From: Brachyhypopomus gauderio
Taxonomy: Eukaryota; Chordata; Actinopteri; Gymnotiformes; Hypopomidae
Direction of reading: 5' to 3'
Length of the DNA stretch: 64,000 nucleotides
Assembly: GCF_052324685.1 (NCBI RefSeq)
Contig: NC_135212.1
Coordinates: forward strand, 19,947,048-20,011,047
Shown here: positions 24,901 to 37,876 of the stretch, piece after piece
Layout of the letters: the number at the start of each line of letters is the position of its first letter
Position numbering within the stretch: the stretch's first letter is position 1
The notes under the pieces: generated by a model
Seen by the model: only the letters and a program-made list of their open reading frames with translations
What the model was told of the DNA's origin: nothing
Database searches by the model: none
Translations under genes and position numbers: made by a program

Positions 24901-26109
24901 TCCATGTGACTAATACAGTCTAATCAAAGAGCTTTATGCGAACTTGAAATTTTTTGCCCATTTCATTGGACCAGAAAGCTTTGCAAAAGATATTCGTACA
25001 TCAAGGGCCACATCAAGGGCCACATCCTGAATTCAGCAAAAAGTGATTATATCCTTATTCCGATGTCATGCTTAACCTGTCTGAAAATATTTGACTGGAT
25101 GTTCTGTTTACAGTTTAAACTCCAATGTAAACGTGTCTTTGTATAGGGCCCCTGACATTATAACATTACAACACTGAAAATACTGAGGTTTTTTCTACCT
25201 CAATCATTAATGATTTCCTGTCAGTGTGCTAAGAACTACACTGGCACTGAAACCAGGTGGCCATATCACTGACTGAGGTTCTAAGCTTGCCAGCTTCTCA
25301 GAAAAGGAATTCCACAGGGCGAGGCCGTGCAGTACTCCGCGCATACAAACAGCTTTGGTCCACCTCGATTCCTCAGGGCTCTTCTCGCTCTTTGGGGGGG
25401 GGGGGGCGCCAGGTGCCACTGCCGATGTTTGCTCGTCTGGCCACGAAACTGCGGCTTCACCCTCTTCCTCCTGCAGTCTAGGGCCCCAGATCCGCCACCA
25501 CCTCTAGCCGCCGAGCTAAGCAAACATGACAGTTTATTAAAGGTGACGAGTGTTCATCAAGGGAGCCGGTGGTTCTGGCTGATGTTTATCAGCAGTGCAC
25601 GCATGCGCTCAGCCCGACACGCACATGTTTGCACTTCCTTCCTTGGTGGGGAGCTCGAGGGACAGAAGGGCCTGCTTCCTCCAGTCCACGCTGCTGTGCG
25701 CTACGGGCCCCCTCTTCTCACGCGGGCACACGTGCTTCTGTGAACGGGCCTCGTGGCAAGGGGGAGACAACCAAAAGTGAAATCTTGTAAAAGAAATGAG
25801 TCTGGAGTCCAGAGGTCAAGGGGGGGGGGGGGGTGATACAGGTCTTGTTTGTTTTTGTTTGTTTGCTTACAGGAGTGTAGTTTCAGGCATTGCTGTTTAG
25901 TGAGCTCGTCTTGCATTGATTGATTGTTGGCTGTCGTCGTGCAGGAGTGGGTGACGTCTCCAACGGCTACAGCGGATGGGCGAGGGACAGTAGTTCTGCG
26001 CTGTTTGACGCCTGTGCATTTTCACTCTGACTCATCCTGTGAAAATTCAGTTACCCCACAGCAGTTAGGTGGCCCCATGTCCTCTGCATGTTTGTGATTT
26101 CTGGTGGGG

Positions 26110-26166
<57 letters not shown>

Positions 26167-27872
26167 CGTGCATGTGCACCTGCGTGTGAGTGCTTAAAAA
26201 ATCTGGTACCATAAGACGGATCGCGGCATCATCCAAACAAGACGACGCTCCCTCATCTTCCCGAGCTTTCTTCATGATCTGTCGTTCTCACAGTCTCGTT
26301 ACTCCTCCATCTTTTTCTCCCTCTCTCCCTCCCTCCTCTTTTTCCCCGTGTTCCCGAGGGAGTGGAGATTCTGCCTGCTGCTCGTTAGAGCTCCCAGCCA
26401 ATCTGCATTTTTAATTAGCAGTTATTGCTTCTGCTTAATATGCAAGTGCTACCCTGGGCCAAATGGGAATCCTTACAAAAAAAAAAAAGAGTGAGAGAGG
26501 GAGGGGAAGAAAGAAAGAGGACTGAGAGAGGGCGAGAGAGACGGGGAGAGAGAGACAGACATGGGTATTGTGTTTCACTCCAGGACCCCAAGACAAAAGC
26601 CCCCTGCCCCTCACCCCCATGCCTCCTCCACCCGAGGGAGAGATTTGAAGGCATGGGGGGGGGGGGGGCTTGTATGGAGGAGCAGAAGGTGTCCTCATAG
26701 GGTGATGATTTTACTGGGTCGTCTCATGACATGTAGGGCTTCTTCTCTTTGTTCTTAAGATGAACTTGCTTCCACCATTTTTTTCCACCCCCCCCCCCCC
26801 TTTAACCCCTTCCCCAAGGCACAGACGTTTGTCTCCCCCCCTTTAAGATGTGCTCCTCTCCGGGCCTTGAGCTTCAGACGCAGGGCAAAGCGAGAGACAC
26901 TTTTTAATCTTCCCTCCCTTCAACCCCCACTCCCAATAAATTGCAAGAAGGATTTTGACTTGAGGAGACATGAAAGAGGCTTATTCCATTCAGCCCTGAG
27001 CCTTTTGGCAGAAAAAAATTGAAATATGTTTTAGGATCCTCTTTTCCATTTTGATTTATGCAGTGAAGCCCCATTTATCAAGGAGGCTGACTCAGTATTA
27101 ATTTGCATAAAGTCCCCCCCCCCCCCCCCCCCCCCCCCCCACTAATTAGCAATTTGCCACTTAATTGGCAAGTGGCTCTCAGAAATGGAGACAAAGCTCA
27201 CAGTATAAAAATATCTCCAGAGCTGCGAGGAGGAAGCTGACACCTAGTCACCTGTCTTGGACTTTGACTCTCACCTCATCATCCCACACTTTGCGGGCAT
27301 TGACCCCAAAACCATCTCTCCCTCCCTCTCCGCCCCCGCACCATTCGTCCCGTCTTTCGGATGCGGCCGTCACGCCGCCCACGCCTTCGGGCTTGGTCGT
27401 TTCCCCCCGTTTCCCCTCTGCGTCCTAGCGTTAAAAAGCTCGTCCTCAGCCGGCACCGATCCGGGCCCCTGACGTTCGCGGCCCGTCGGCCTCTTCTGGA
27501 ACTCTGACTGCAGGTTGCCCTACTTACACGTTTGCCGTTGAACCTGTTTTCCTCGCCCCACCGCTGACACGAAGATCTGTGAGTTACGGGCCGCCGCCTG
27601 CTCCTGATGTCCTTTCATTTTCGTGCCTCTGCGATCTCCGCTTATCGCCGCACGTTCTCGCACATGACCGTAGGCACTAAGGGATAACGTTTCCTCACAG
27701 GACTAGCCGTGCCTGTTCGGGTGGCCCCTGTTTGCTCTCTACTTAGTCGTTTTCACTGACGGTACCTCTAACGTTGGCTCAATGTGTGGATTTTTTTTGC
27801 TTTGGTTTTGTTTACTTTAGTAATTTGAAGATGACCTTGTTACTTGAACTAATAGTAGCAAAATAATAAAGA

Positions 27873-27948
<76 letters not shown>

Positions 27949-29551
27949 TGTTTGTGTGCCACAGATGAGCCGTCCAGCTTTACGTGCCTGGCGTGCGAGT
28001 GTGTGCTGCCCAGCGCGTGGGCTCTGCTTCAGCACGCCCAACACATTCACTCCCTCAGCCTCTACCAAGCGGAGGCCAGCATGACCCCTGAACTAGCCAA
28101 GCCGGCGGCCACGATGGATCCTCGCCACCTGGGAGCCACGCTCGCCTCTGCCTTCCACACTGCCTCCAAACGCTTACCCCGCGCCCATCAGCCACAGAGC
28201 TCCACCCCTTCACCCGGAGGGCGGGACCTGCAGGGTCTGAACTTTTCCCTGTGCTTACAGCGGCTGGCGGAGGTGAGCTGCGGGAACGGCGGGGTGGTGC
28301 CCTCGCCCTCTCCTTCCCCGCCCGCCGCCTCGCCCTTCCCGCGCTCGGCCGCGCCCCTCTTGGGCGCTTTCTCCTGCGAGACGTGCGGCCAGAGCTTCCA
28401 GTCCCTGCGAAGCCTGTCGGCCCACCGGCGCACGCACGCCTGCGAGAGGCCCTACCACTGCGGCCTGTGCGAGCTCACCTTCGCCCAGAGCGGGGAGCTG
28501 GCACGTCACATGAGGAGCCACCGGCGGGCGGCCGCGCAGGGCGTGCCCGACATGGCGGCCTCCGCCGCCGACGAGGACGTCAAATCCCACGCCAGGCTGC
28601 CTCAGCCGGGGCACCAAGACGGCAGCGGCACCACCAGCGCGGGCCACCAGGGCGGCGAACTGGAGCTCGGCAAGCACCCGGCGGGCCCAGGCCTCATTCT
28701 GCTGTCCTCCCAATCGGGGCCGGTGGGCCGAAGCTTGATCCGCTACTACCCGCCCCAGACGGAGGCGGACGAGGCGGGGCAGGGCGAACAGCAGCCCTCC
28801 CCGTACGGCAGCCCGTCGGAGGGCTCCCTGGAGAGCGGCGAGACGGGAGGCAGCGGCGAGAGCGGCATCGCCAGCGGTAGCTGCACGCCCAAGCGCCCCG
28901 AGCGGGACGAGCGGCCTCGCGCCGACTGGGAGGCGGAGCGCGAGGCGGAGGGGGCGGAGCCGGCGCACGACTGGCCGCAGGAAGACGAGAGGCGGGCCGC
29001 GCTGGCCGCCCCCCGCAGGAAACGCGAGGAGGCGTGCGAGTTCTGCGGCAAGAGGTTCCGCAACAGCAGCAACCTGACGGTGCACCGGCGTAGCCACACG
29101 GGCGAGCGGCCCTACCGCTGCGGCCTGTGCAGCTACGCCTGCGCCCAGAGCAGCAAGCTGACGCGCCACATGAAGACGCACGGAGCCCGCGGCACTCGCG
29201 CCCCCTTCCAGTGCCACCTGTGCTCCGTGCCCTTCACCGTCTACGCCACGCTGGAGAAGCACCTGAAGAAGGCGCACGGCGTCAACAACGCGGCCCCCCC
29301 CGCCGGGGCCTACAGCCTGCAGGCCGGACCGCACGCCTACGCCGGCGTGTCGGTGAAGATGGAGGACGAACCCGTCGACGAGCGTCAGGCCACCAACGTC
29401 TGCACCGCCCCCCGCCCCCGAGGCCTGCGTGGACATGGCCGATGAGCTGAAGGAGGAGGACTCTGAGGTGAGGGTCAGCGCCGATCGCTCACCCACCCCC
29501 GACGACTGCAGGGAGGGGGCGGAGCTTCAGCTCACTCCCAGCACGGCCTGA
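21941..29551 (+). CDS. ZNF296: BCL11-type zinc-finger transcription factor, probably ZNF296 (3 exons, apparent 3' frameshift)
   Basis: Exons: 21941-21992, 23913-24242, and 27965 onward. Exon 1 encodes [14 protein letters not shown], the N-terminal motif shared by BCL11A, BCL11B and ZNF296 that binds the NuRD corepressor. Exon 2 gives a CCHC finger (C48, C51, H66, C71). Exon 3 opens with a C2H2-like finger (about residues 135-156), then two fingers (about 265-310) and a C-terminal triple (about 485-567: [30 protein letters not shown]). VKMEDEP near residue 590 is a possible SUMO site. As written the frame stops at 29445 (620 aa). Removing one base in a C run near 29406-29419 restores 43 more codons to a TGA at 29549-29551 (655 aa). 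ZNF296 rather than BCL11A/B is chosen because CLASRP is adjacent, as in human. Confidence 0.85.
26112..26170. repeat. (GT)n microsatellite in ZNF296 intron 2
   Basis: Uninterrupted GT run that ends in GC-interrupted units at 26161-26170. Confidence 0.95.
27114..27140. repeat. Poly(C) run, 27 bases
   Basis: A homopolymer of 27 C residues between two AT-rich blocks. Its length is unusual and may be inexact in the assembly. Confidence 0.95.
27876..27946. repeat. (CT)n microsatellite beside the ZNF296 exon 3 acceptor
   Basis: A run of about 70 bases of CT ends 18 bases before the acceptor CCACAG at 27959-27964. It probably serves as the polypyrimidine tract. Confidence 0.95.
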
Positions 29552-30873
29552 GGGAAGATGACGCTTCCACCGAGGGGTGAATCAGAGCACACCTGGTCAG
29601 ACTTGCACTTGCCAACCAATAACTGAGCTGTCTGGAAACAAAAAAAATCCCTTTTAAAAATCCCTTTAACCACCAACATATGAGATATGGTCTATCGTGT
29701 AGCTGAAAACAAGCAAATATTCATAAGCCAAGTGCCTAGACATAGACTACTGTGCTAATTCTGCTAAGGACTGAGGATTGAGAAGCATGATGATTCTCTG
29801 AGGTTTCAAAACTTGTGGTAACCGAACGTGTCTAGGACAGTACGGTGCACAAGGGCACGCCACAAAGGAGCGTGCTAGGACGGTCCCAGAGGCATCGCGA
29901 CTGTGGAGGATCCTCTGGACACAGAGAAATGGTCCGCTGTTGTGGAATATTACGTTCTAACAAAGTATGGGAAAGATCTACCACAATGGCTGTGATTCTC
30001 AGTCATGTTCAGGGTGATGTTCCAGTTGTTGACGGGCAGGTCTAGGCTGTCGTGGAGCGCTGCCCCATTGCTAGATAAGTTTGCTTGTTAGGGAGAATTG
30101 GGCAGACGGGAATATTGTACTTGGATGTGTGCACTCCGTTTAGGGTTACTCAAAGGCACATTCACACTATAAGTGAAGTTTGTCGAATACTCCTTTTTCC
30201 CAAATATCTTCTACAGGGTTATATGAATGAGGTAAATTTTCATAGCCGAGATGGTGGGGATTTCCACTGAAAATCCCATTTAACCTAGAAATAGGCATAA
30301 ATTTGTGTTCTGAACACTGTACCTGACTTTTGTGTGCTTTTTAAAATATATATTAATTATTAATAATGCATAGCACAGTTATGTGACAGCGAAAATTAAA
30401 AATCTTAGCACAGGCGTCGGCATAGAGAGCTCTGTGCCACATGGAAAGGTCTTGGTGATCTTTTGTTTTTTTTAAGTATAATTTTAGCTTGTGCTTACAC
30501 ATACTTCATGATGTTCATTCTCGCTGATGTGTATCATCTAGTCCTTCCATCCCTCCGACATCTTTCCTTTGCAGAAAACCGAATTCTAGAATTAAAGAGA
30601 AACTGGTGTCTCTGTACTTTCTGTTTTCCGCTTCCCTCCATGGAGCTCCCTGTGCTGTTTACAGACTCTCGTGTTTACACGTATCGGTAGGTGAGCTTTG
30701 CGAGCACGTGCTTCTGTTTTCACATGTTCCTTGTGGAGTCGGTGGTCTGGGGGTCCTGCGCCTTTTGTGGCTGTGTAAATGAAAGCCTGCCTACATAGTA
30801 CATGGTAGGCAGGGCTCTGTAGCACTGGTCTGTCGAGCACTGGTCCTACCACATGAGCACTTGTGTGTGTGTG

Positions 30874-30920
<47 letters not shown>

Positions 30921-30924
30921 GCGT

Positions 30925-30957
<33 letters not shown>

Positions 30958-31318
30958 CGTCTGTCTGTCTTGTCTTTCATGTATACAGGAAAAACTCACT
31001 TTATTTTCTCTAATTATTGACTTCTGTATGCTATCAGGGAAATGATGTACTGTTTCTTTTGTTTAAAATATATAAATATATATAGTTTTGAGCCTATTTG
31101 AATAGACAAATGTGAAAGGCCGCTGGGCACATGGTGTCCAACTCTTCAGGGACCAGCACACTGTATATAGATCTCAACCCCCTCAGCCCACGACCTGGTT
31201 GTGGTCTTATAACTGTCATGTATGTGTGTGGATTTATTGCCCCTGTGAACCTCATGCCTCTACTGTTCTGTAAACTTGCCATAATTTTGTTACTTCTATG
31301 CCTGTGCAGATGATTAAA
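29552..31318 (+). other. Probable ZNF296 3' UTR
   Basis: No gene is recognised after the zinc-finger stop. The stretch includes a long GT tract (30862-30958). It may end at a weak ATTAAA signal (31313-31318). The extent of the UTR is inferred. Confidence 0.4.
30862..30958. repeat. (GT)n microsatellite with GC-interrupted units
   Basis: GT run of about 97 bases with regularly spaced GC substitutions (GTGTGC) at 30917-30936. Confidence 0.95.
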
Positions 31319-32737
31319 TAACTGAAGGAGGAAAGCCAGAAGTGTGTGTATGTGTGTCTGTGTGTATGCGTGTGTGCCTGAGTGGAATGGAACCTGCCAC
31401 TACTTGTTTGAGAGCACATCAAGAATTCATATGTGTTTGCGTTGGAGAACTACACTCTGAAACATTCTGCTGTGGAATTGTGCTCCAAGGCTCTAGGACT
31501 AAACCTGATCGTGTGCGTCTGCCTGTGCGCTACGCAGTCAGAATGATACATCGGTTCCTTTCTGATCTTTTGATGTTGACAATACATAAGTGGTGAATGG
31601 CTAATGAAAGTAACATTTTAAAAAAATTAGAACAAATTTGAATTTTGTGTGTGTAGATAGGCAGGCTTGAGGATACCAGGCTTTTCAAAAATGTTTTTAA
31701 AAAATAATGAGCATGTTTTCACTGTTAGCTTTGCAATAACTTAACATATTAAAGTAGGGTTGTCAGACATCTGGCTTTAGGCCAGACAGTCTGGTTTTTC
31801 AACTCCATGTCCTCCGTCCAGCGGTACGCCTGGACAGGTCCCTAGTTTTCACTCTTCTAACTGAGCTGGAAGTTCCGTTGATCAATGTTATGTCAAAGCA
31901 AATAGCATGTTACTGGTTTAACACATCACCCCGGACTCTACCTGTCAACAATTGCAGAAAGTCCCTGCTCTAGGTGCTAGTCAATTAGGATGTTGGCAAT
32001 GGTAAAAAATACCAAGAAAACGACTTCAGTTCTCAGTGGTCAGCACACCCTTTCCTTTCAAAGAGTATGAAAGATTAATCTCATGCTTTCAGTACACTTT
32101 CAGTTCACGTCGCATTTAAATACTGCAAGCAGGTGCTGTTTGTTGAGTAAAACATTCCTTTACAATACAGATTTCTCGACTGAAGCTAGCTAGATTATGG
32201 TTTTAATTTTGTGTTGTAGTGTCATATCTGCACTACTGAGTGTTGTCCTGCTGGGGTTCATCCTCTTGGAGGATTTAATAGGGGCCATTCCACTCTTTAA
32301 AAGACTGAACAGGTTTATTTTGAGGTTAACAGAACCATGTCAGTATTTGTTACACTGACTAAAAACCACAATACACCATCACAAACTTTCTTCAGCTCAC
32401 AACCAATTCATCCAACCAATCCATGGTCATGAGCATTCATTCCTCGGTGATGCACAACATTTTCAATATGCGCTTTTAACAATAGTTTGGAAGAAGAAAA
32501 CTCGTGACAACTTTGGTGACATGTATTCTTAAGTAGCTGACAAAACAACCTAACTGATACTTTGATGTTCGGCGAATGAAGTGAAATTTGGCGTCAAGAC
32601 GGACAGTAAGACATTAGAGACCATAGTCCATCTTTTGCTGTAAAGTGTCAGCCACTTTGTGCTTAGTTAGTTTAGTTTATGGTTAGTTTATGACCATAGG
32701 ACTGTAAGACCATTGCTGATCGGATTTATTTAGAAAT
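31319..32737. other. Intergenic DNA, no gene recognised
   Basis: AT-rich non-coding sequence. I see no open frame resembling a protein and no repeat I can name with confidence. Confidence 0.5.
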
Positions 32738-32930
32738 GGAGGAGTGTTGAAAATGACATGGTATTGGTGTGGTAGTAGGTAGTGCACTGGTTTGAGTGTA
32801 TAAGGCACCGCAGTGTTACTGGAGTTTTAACACAACTAGGTGTCTCTGCTGGGTTGGGCTGCCACCCAAAAATATCCAACCAACAACGGTCCTGCGGTCA
32901 GGAACTGACCACTGATTTAAGGCTACAGGA
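32738..32930 (+). repeat. MITE-like repeat copy beside a Tc1-like element
   Basis: CCACCCAAAAATATCCAACC (32872-32891) and GTCAGGAACTGACCACTG (32898-32915) match the copy at 18232-18285. The upstream half matches the inverted copy at 11950-12330. It directly precedes the Tc1-like element starting at 32940. Confidence 0.55.
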
Positions 32931-32939
32931 TGGCTAAAG

Positions 32940-34371
32940 TACACTACTCACAAACATTTGGCTTTCGGGTGAAAATTCAGAATGAACCTAAAATGCTCTC
33001 TAATCTTTAGAGATGAGCTTTCTCTAAACTTTTGAATGCACATGTCCAGCTGTTCAGTGTTTCAGTATATTTTGCACAATTTGCTGTTCTCTAACAATGA
33101 GTTTAATGGCAAAAATTCACAACAGGTGTTTGATCCATGAATCAACCGATACATTTCCTGGTTCGATTAGAATTGGTATTTAAACAGTCTTCATCATGCT
33201 GTTCACAATTTGACATCATGAGATCAAGACGACAACTACCAATTGATCAACTGTACCTCACCATTGTGAGACTTCAAACAGGATGTTCTCAGACGGAAGT
33301 GGCCACTGAGCTTAGAATGTCACAGAGTGTCATCAACAGGTTGCAACAGAGATACAGAGAGACTGGAAGAGTCACAGAAATGCATAGAACTGGACACACT
33401 TTGGCCAAATCTTTGTGAACAGTGACGGCTTAATTGAGAACAGTGCCCTGCAGAACCGGATGATGAATGCCACACAACTCCAGACACCTTTGAGGGAGGT
33501 GTGAAGTGCCCAAGTGTCATGTCAGACCATTTGAACCTGTTTACACCAGAGTGGTCAGCCTGCAAGACGATCTGCAGGGGTACCTGACCACACCACCAAG
33601 CACAGGTGTCATCATCTTGCATGGGCCAAGGAGCATTTACGTTGGACCAGTAGATGTTAATGCTGTGCACTGATGAAATTATGAAGAAATTATGCAGAAA
33701 TTATGACCACCAGCGATGTTGAAGATGTCAAAGAGAGCGCTGTGCATCAGCCACTGCTGTCACCAGATGAGCCTTTGGTGGTGGTGGTGTGGGGAGAAGT
33801 GGCTAGTCAATACAGAACAGCCCAACACTACTGACAAGCCCATACTACTTTAATAACATCATTTATCAAGTCATTATGGCTCTGCATGAACATCACAGGT
33901 ATAATTTCTATCTTAATGGACAACAATGCTCCAGCTCATTGAGATCGTATCATTAGGGAACAGCTGCTGGAGAACCTCAAATGGAGCGGCCTGCACTTTC
34001 TCCAGACCTGACTCCTATAGATCACCTGTGGGAACAGCAGAGTCACCGTGTAGAGGCTCATAACTCTGTACCCCAGAACCTCAATGACCTGAGGGCCCTT
34101 CAAGAAGAGTGGGACGCCATGACCCAGCAGACAAGTCGACTTACAGCATGAGATGTCGTTGTCAAGCTGTAATTGACGCTCAAGGTCACATGAAAAGTTA
34201 TTGAGACACTGAAATGTTTTGTTGGGATATAACCTTTTATTTCAATTAACTGTTTGAGATGAGCAAATAACCATTGCATGCTTCTACTTCAATGCCCTGC
34301 TTTGATTATGTAATATCACTGGAGAGTAGACATTTTATATTTTCCATACATTTCACCTGAAAGTGTAGTGT
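32940..34371 (+). mobile_element. Decayed Tc1-like transposon with terminal inverted repeats
   Basis: The left end (TACACTACTCACAAACATT, CTTTCGGGTGAAAATTCA) and the reverse complement of the right end (CACTACACTTTCAGGTGAAA) are similar and mark inverted termini. An intact 66-codon stretch from ATG 33218 to 33418 encodes the transposase N-terminal helix-turn-helix (MRSRRQLPIDQLYLTI, MSQSVINRLQQRYRETG). The catalytic region downstream is broken by stops and frameshifts, with Tc1-like pieces near 33770 and 33970-34150. It is inactive. Confidence 0.8.
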
Positions 34372-34439
34372 TTATATAAATTGTTGTGTGTATGTATATA
34401 TATATATAAACAAATGTAATCGTACTTATAAACAACAAT

Positions 34440-35560
34440 TAGAGGTAATGGCCTCTCTGTTGTCATTAGCTATCTAGGCCTTCATATAAACAACCAAACC
34501 CCTTCAGGTTAGTACTTAGTAGCACCACCACCACCTTTTGCAGGCACAACAGCTTTAAGTGTTTGGGGTTAGGTCTCTCCCACCTTTGCACACTCTGTGA
34601 TGCTGATTTCACTCTATCATCCTGGCATTTTTGCTCCAGGTTGTTTGGGTTGGTCAGACAATGCCTTAAACTGCGATTTTTAAATAGTGCAACAGATTCT
34701 TGTTTGGCTGGAGAGCCTGATCTAGCCATTGTAGGACGTGCGCCTTTAAGCTGCTCGACCAGTCTTGTGTTGCTTTCATCTTATGCTTGGGATCGCTGTT
34801 CTGACGAAAGGTGACGCTTCTCTCGAACTTTACTTTGTAAGCGGCCCGAAGCAGGACGTCTTAACATAAACAACCCTCGCCCGAAGAAGTCATCCCAACA
34901 ACACAATTCTGCCTTCCCCATCCTGTTGCCATGGAGTTTGCTGAGGAATCACTAATATCAGGTGTGCTCCCCACATAACTGTTTGTATCATGGCCAAAAA
35001 CCAAAAATACTTTTCCCTCATCTCACCACAAAAACCTTATCTCACATATTAGCTGTTTCAGTCCGATACAGGGCACTAAAAAAGTGTTTTGTTTTTCGTC
35101 AGTAATTGCCTCTTTCTCACCTCCCTCCCATACAGACTGGTTGTATGTGAAGCTCTTGACATGGCAGACCAGTGCACCTTGAGTCCAGCCACTGATCTCT
35201 GCAGGTCCTCCACGGCCATGGCTGGCCTCACTGTGGCTCCCCACACCTCTCCTCTCACGGCGAGTTGTGAAGGCCTTGTCTACGCTGCTTCCATTTCCTC
35301 ATCGTTGTTTCAGCAGTGATCACTGGACCATCCAAACAGTTCTACGTGATTTTGTAGTGTTTTCCTGACCTGCGCCTGTCTATAACAAATCTCTGATTAG
35401 GGGTGTTTTATCCAAAAAAATGGGAACATTTTTCACCAATCACAGGTGGAGGTCAGTTGTGAGCCTCATCAGGACAACATTTTTCTTCTGTGGATAATTG
35501 GAGCTTCCACAGCACACGGGTCAAATATTAATGACAAATATATGCAAATGTCATGTTTCT
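34440..35560 (-). mobile_element. Possible second decayed DNA transposon (minus strand)
   Basis: The phrases CACCTTTTGCAGGCACAACAG, TGCTTGGGATCGCTGTTCTG and CCATCCAAACAGTTCTACG occur in the order seen in minus-strand copies of fish Tc1-type transposases. The minus-strand open frame 34729-34466 covers part of it. It is strongly diverged and I could not define terminal repeats. Confidence 0.4.
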
Positions 35561-35976
35561 GTCATTAATGTGATGGAACATTTTTACATGACATTGAAAT
35601 CACTCCAAATTAATGAACGTTGAAGCTCAATATTGTAAAATAGAATATGAGCAGGAATATAAGCAATGCAGTCTAAACTGATGTGAAGCTGAACTTTTTC
35701 GCAAGGTACAGTGTCCACACACCACCCCACTCTACCACAATTATCACCGCTCAGACACAGATAGAGCTTTCTGGACACAGCGGTGACTGTTGTGTTCACA
35801 TTCACAGGCTTATCAGGCACAGCAATGTTGCTAGAGTTTTTCAACAAGACAATATCTAATCCAGGCATCAGTGCTCTTTAATGAAGTATAGTACGCAAGG
35901 TTACCAGAGAAATGGGCCGTTTCTGACACAGGTCCTTCATTAGCTGTGTGCTTCGGAGTGCTTTTGAATTTGAAGG

Positions 35977-35978
<2 letters not shown>

Positions 35979-36046
<68 letters not shown>
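35979..36046. repeat. (GT)n microsatellite
   Basis: GT run of about 68 bases in intergenic DNA. Confidence 0.95.
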
Positions 36047-36048
<2 letters not shown>

Positions 36049-37803
36049 ATAGGTTAGGATCGTAACCGTTGAGACTTGACTGAACAAGAATGCCCAAACT
36101 GTGGGAGTGGAGCTCTTGAGAGAGCGCTGTCTTTTTTGCAATTGGACAAAACTACGACGGCAGCATCTTGAAACCCCCACCAAATTCATCTAATGACTGG
36201 GCTGCTGTATGATCCCTATAGCTCATTAACAACCAGCCTTTTTAATGAGCTTTCAAGCCAGACTGAGGGAGGTTGAGTCGCAGGGACCATATGTAGCTCT
36301 CACCCCAATGCCCAATTATCACTGCATCAGAGAAGGATGGAGATGGTGGGGGGGGAGGGGGGGTGTCATGGGCAAGCGTGTCATTTATACTGCTCCAGTT
36401 TAGCCAAATTCCTTTCACTGGTTCTCTTCAGGGGATGGTGAATTACAGGTGAGTGCCTAGGGACCTGTACCACTCCTATTCCCCCATCAACACCTTAACA
36501 ACCCTCTGACCACACACACACACACACACACACGCACACTAACTCCTGCATGCACCTTGCTGGAAACCACGCAGGTCATACAACACCATTTGGTGACCGC
36601 ATGGACGTAATTACATAATGTAATGTGAGCCTGTGAGAGTGGAGATCGCCCCTGGCGGGTGGAAAACCTTCCCAGGTGCCCTTTGTCTCAGCAGCACCGA
36701 GTCTCCACGCCTTCGCATGGGCACGGAGCCGAGCAAGGCTGTGCGCGACTGGCCAGCGCACATAGACGGCGACCAATCAGAGGGCTGCACCTCTTGCCCT
36801 GAGCTTCCTGCAGCTGACCAGCCAAAACCTGCAAGTGTGTGTGTGTGTGTGTGTGTGTCTGTCTCAGTGGACTTTGAGCAACAAAGTCTACACGGTCCGC
36901 AACCCTTTTGTTTGATCCTGCGGGTGAGGCCTTACGAGGCTCACGGGTCATGCTCGCACGCGGCGGCTGTCTGGAAACATCTAGGGAGCGTCTGAGGTCT
37001 TGAAGACGTCTCTGCCTAAAAAGATTCATGCCCTTTAGGCTGGTTGTCTGAACACAAATGAAGCTATTCTTAGAATAAAAATGCAGTTTATTGTAAAACC
37101 AGGCTTAATCTGTCAAGAAGACCTTTGAATGCTTTCAGTCAAGGACACGTTGCATTCTCTTCTGTACTGTGTGTTTTATCACACTCGGTCTTCGCTCACC
37201 CAGGCAATATAATGGCTTTCTCAAACTATTTCTGTCTATTGTTAAACATCTGACCCACTGCTGCTCAACTCACTTGACCCATTTCTCTGTCGATTAATGA
37301 GAGCAGTGACTGGGGGTTCAATTAAATCAGGATTTGTGTCCAATTGAAATTTAAAATATATTGAAACATCACATTACAAGGAGACCCATGGTTAGTCCCG
37401 CACACACAGTAACCATTCAGGCTCAGAGAAGAAGTGCGAGTTTAGACCGGCTAGCTGATTTATGTCATGTTTGCTGCATGTGACAATATCATATATGCCC
37501 ACATGCACTCCTGTCCTCTCTCCTCTCCTCTCTGTCTCACTCTTTAAAAGTCAAATAAGAGTTCATAAGTACGTTTCTTGGAGAAGCATGGCTGACTGCC
37601 ACCATCATGGTCATCTCCCCTCCTGTGGCAGCTACACAGGTGGGGTAAAGAGAGGGCAGGACGTGTTAAAGGCCTCAACCACAGCAACATTCACTAATGC
37701 TTTTTTATCTTTTTGCCCAAAAGTCCCGCCCCAGTCTCCCACACAGACCACAGAGAGAAACCTGAAGCCTAAAATTACCCCAACCCCCACCCCCACCCAC
37801 CCA

Positions 37804-37876
<73 letters not shown>

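Larger units (their letters stand above)
24243..27964 (+). other. ZNF296 intron 2, with repeats and possible conserved noncoding DNA
   Basis: This 3.7-kb intron holds CA/GT tracts (24400-24460, 26112-26170), several G or C homopolymers, and non-repetitive AT-rich stretches with homeobox-like ATTA and octamer-like words (26395-26450, 26940-27115). No open frame looks coding. Confidence 0.45.

Noticed and set aside
28255-29496. Long (413-codon) minus-strand open frame opposite the ZNF296 zinc fingers
   Set aside because: It is a shadow of GC-rich coding sequence on the plus strand, rich in Ala, Gly, Val and Arg and lacking known domains.
30592-30999. Open frames of HTHTHT or CVCVCV type here and at many other sites
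   Set aside because: Translations of (CA)n/(GT)n microsatellites, not proteins.
33218-33418. Short intact transposase N-terminal open frame as a functional gene
   Set aside because: The downstream catalytic region is broken by many stops and frameshifts, so the element is dead.
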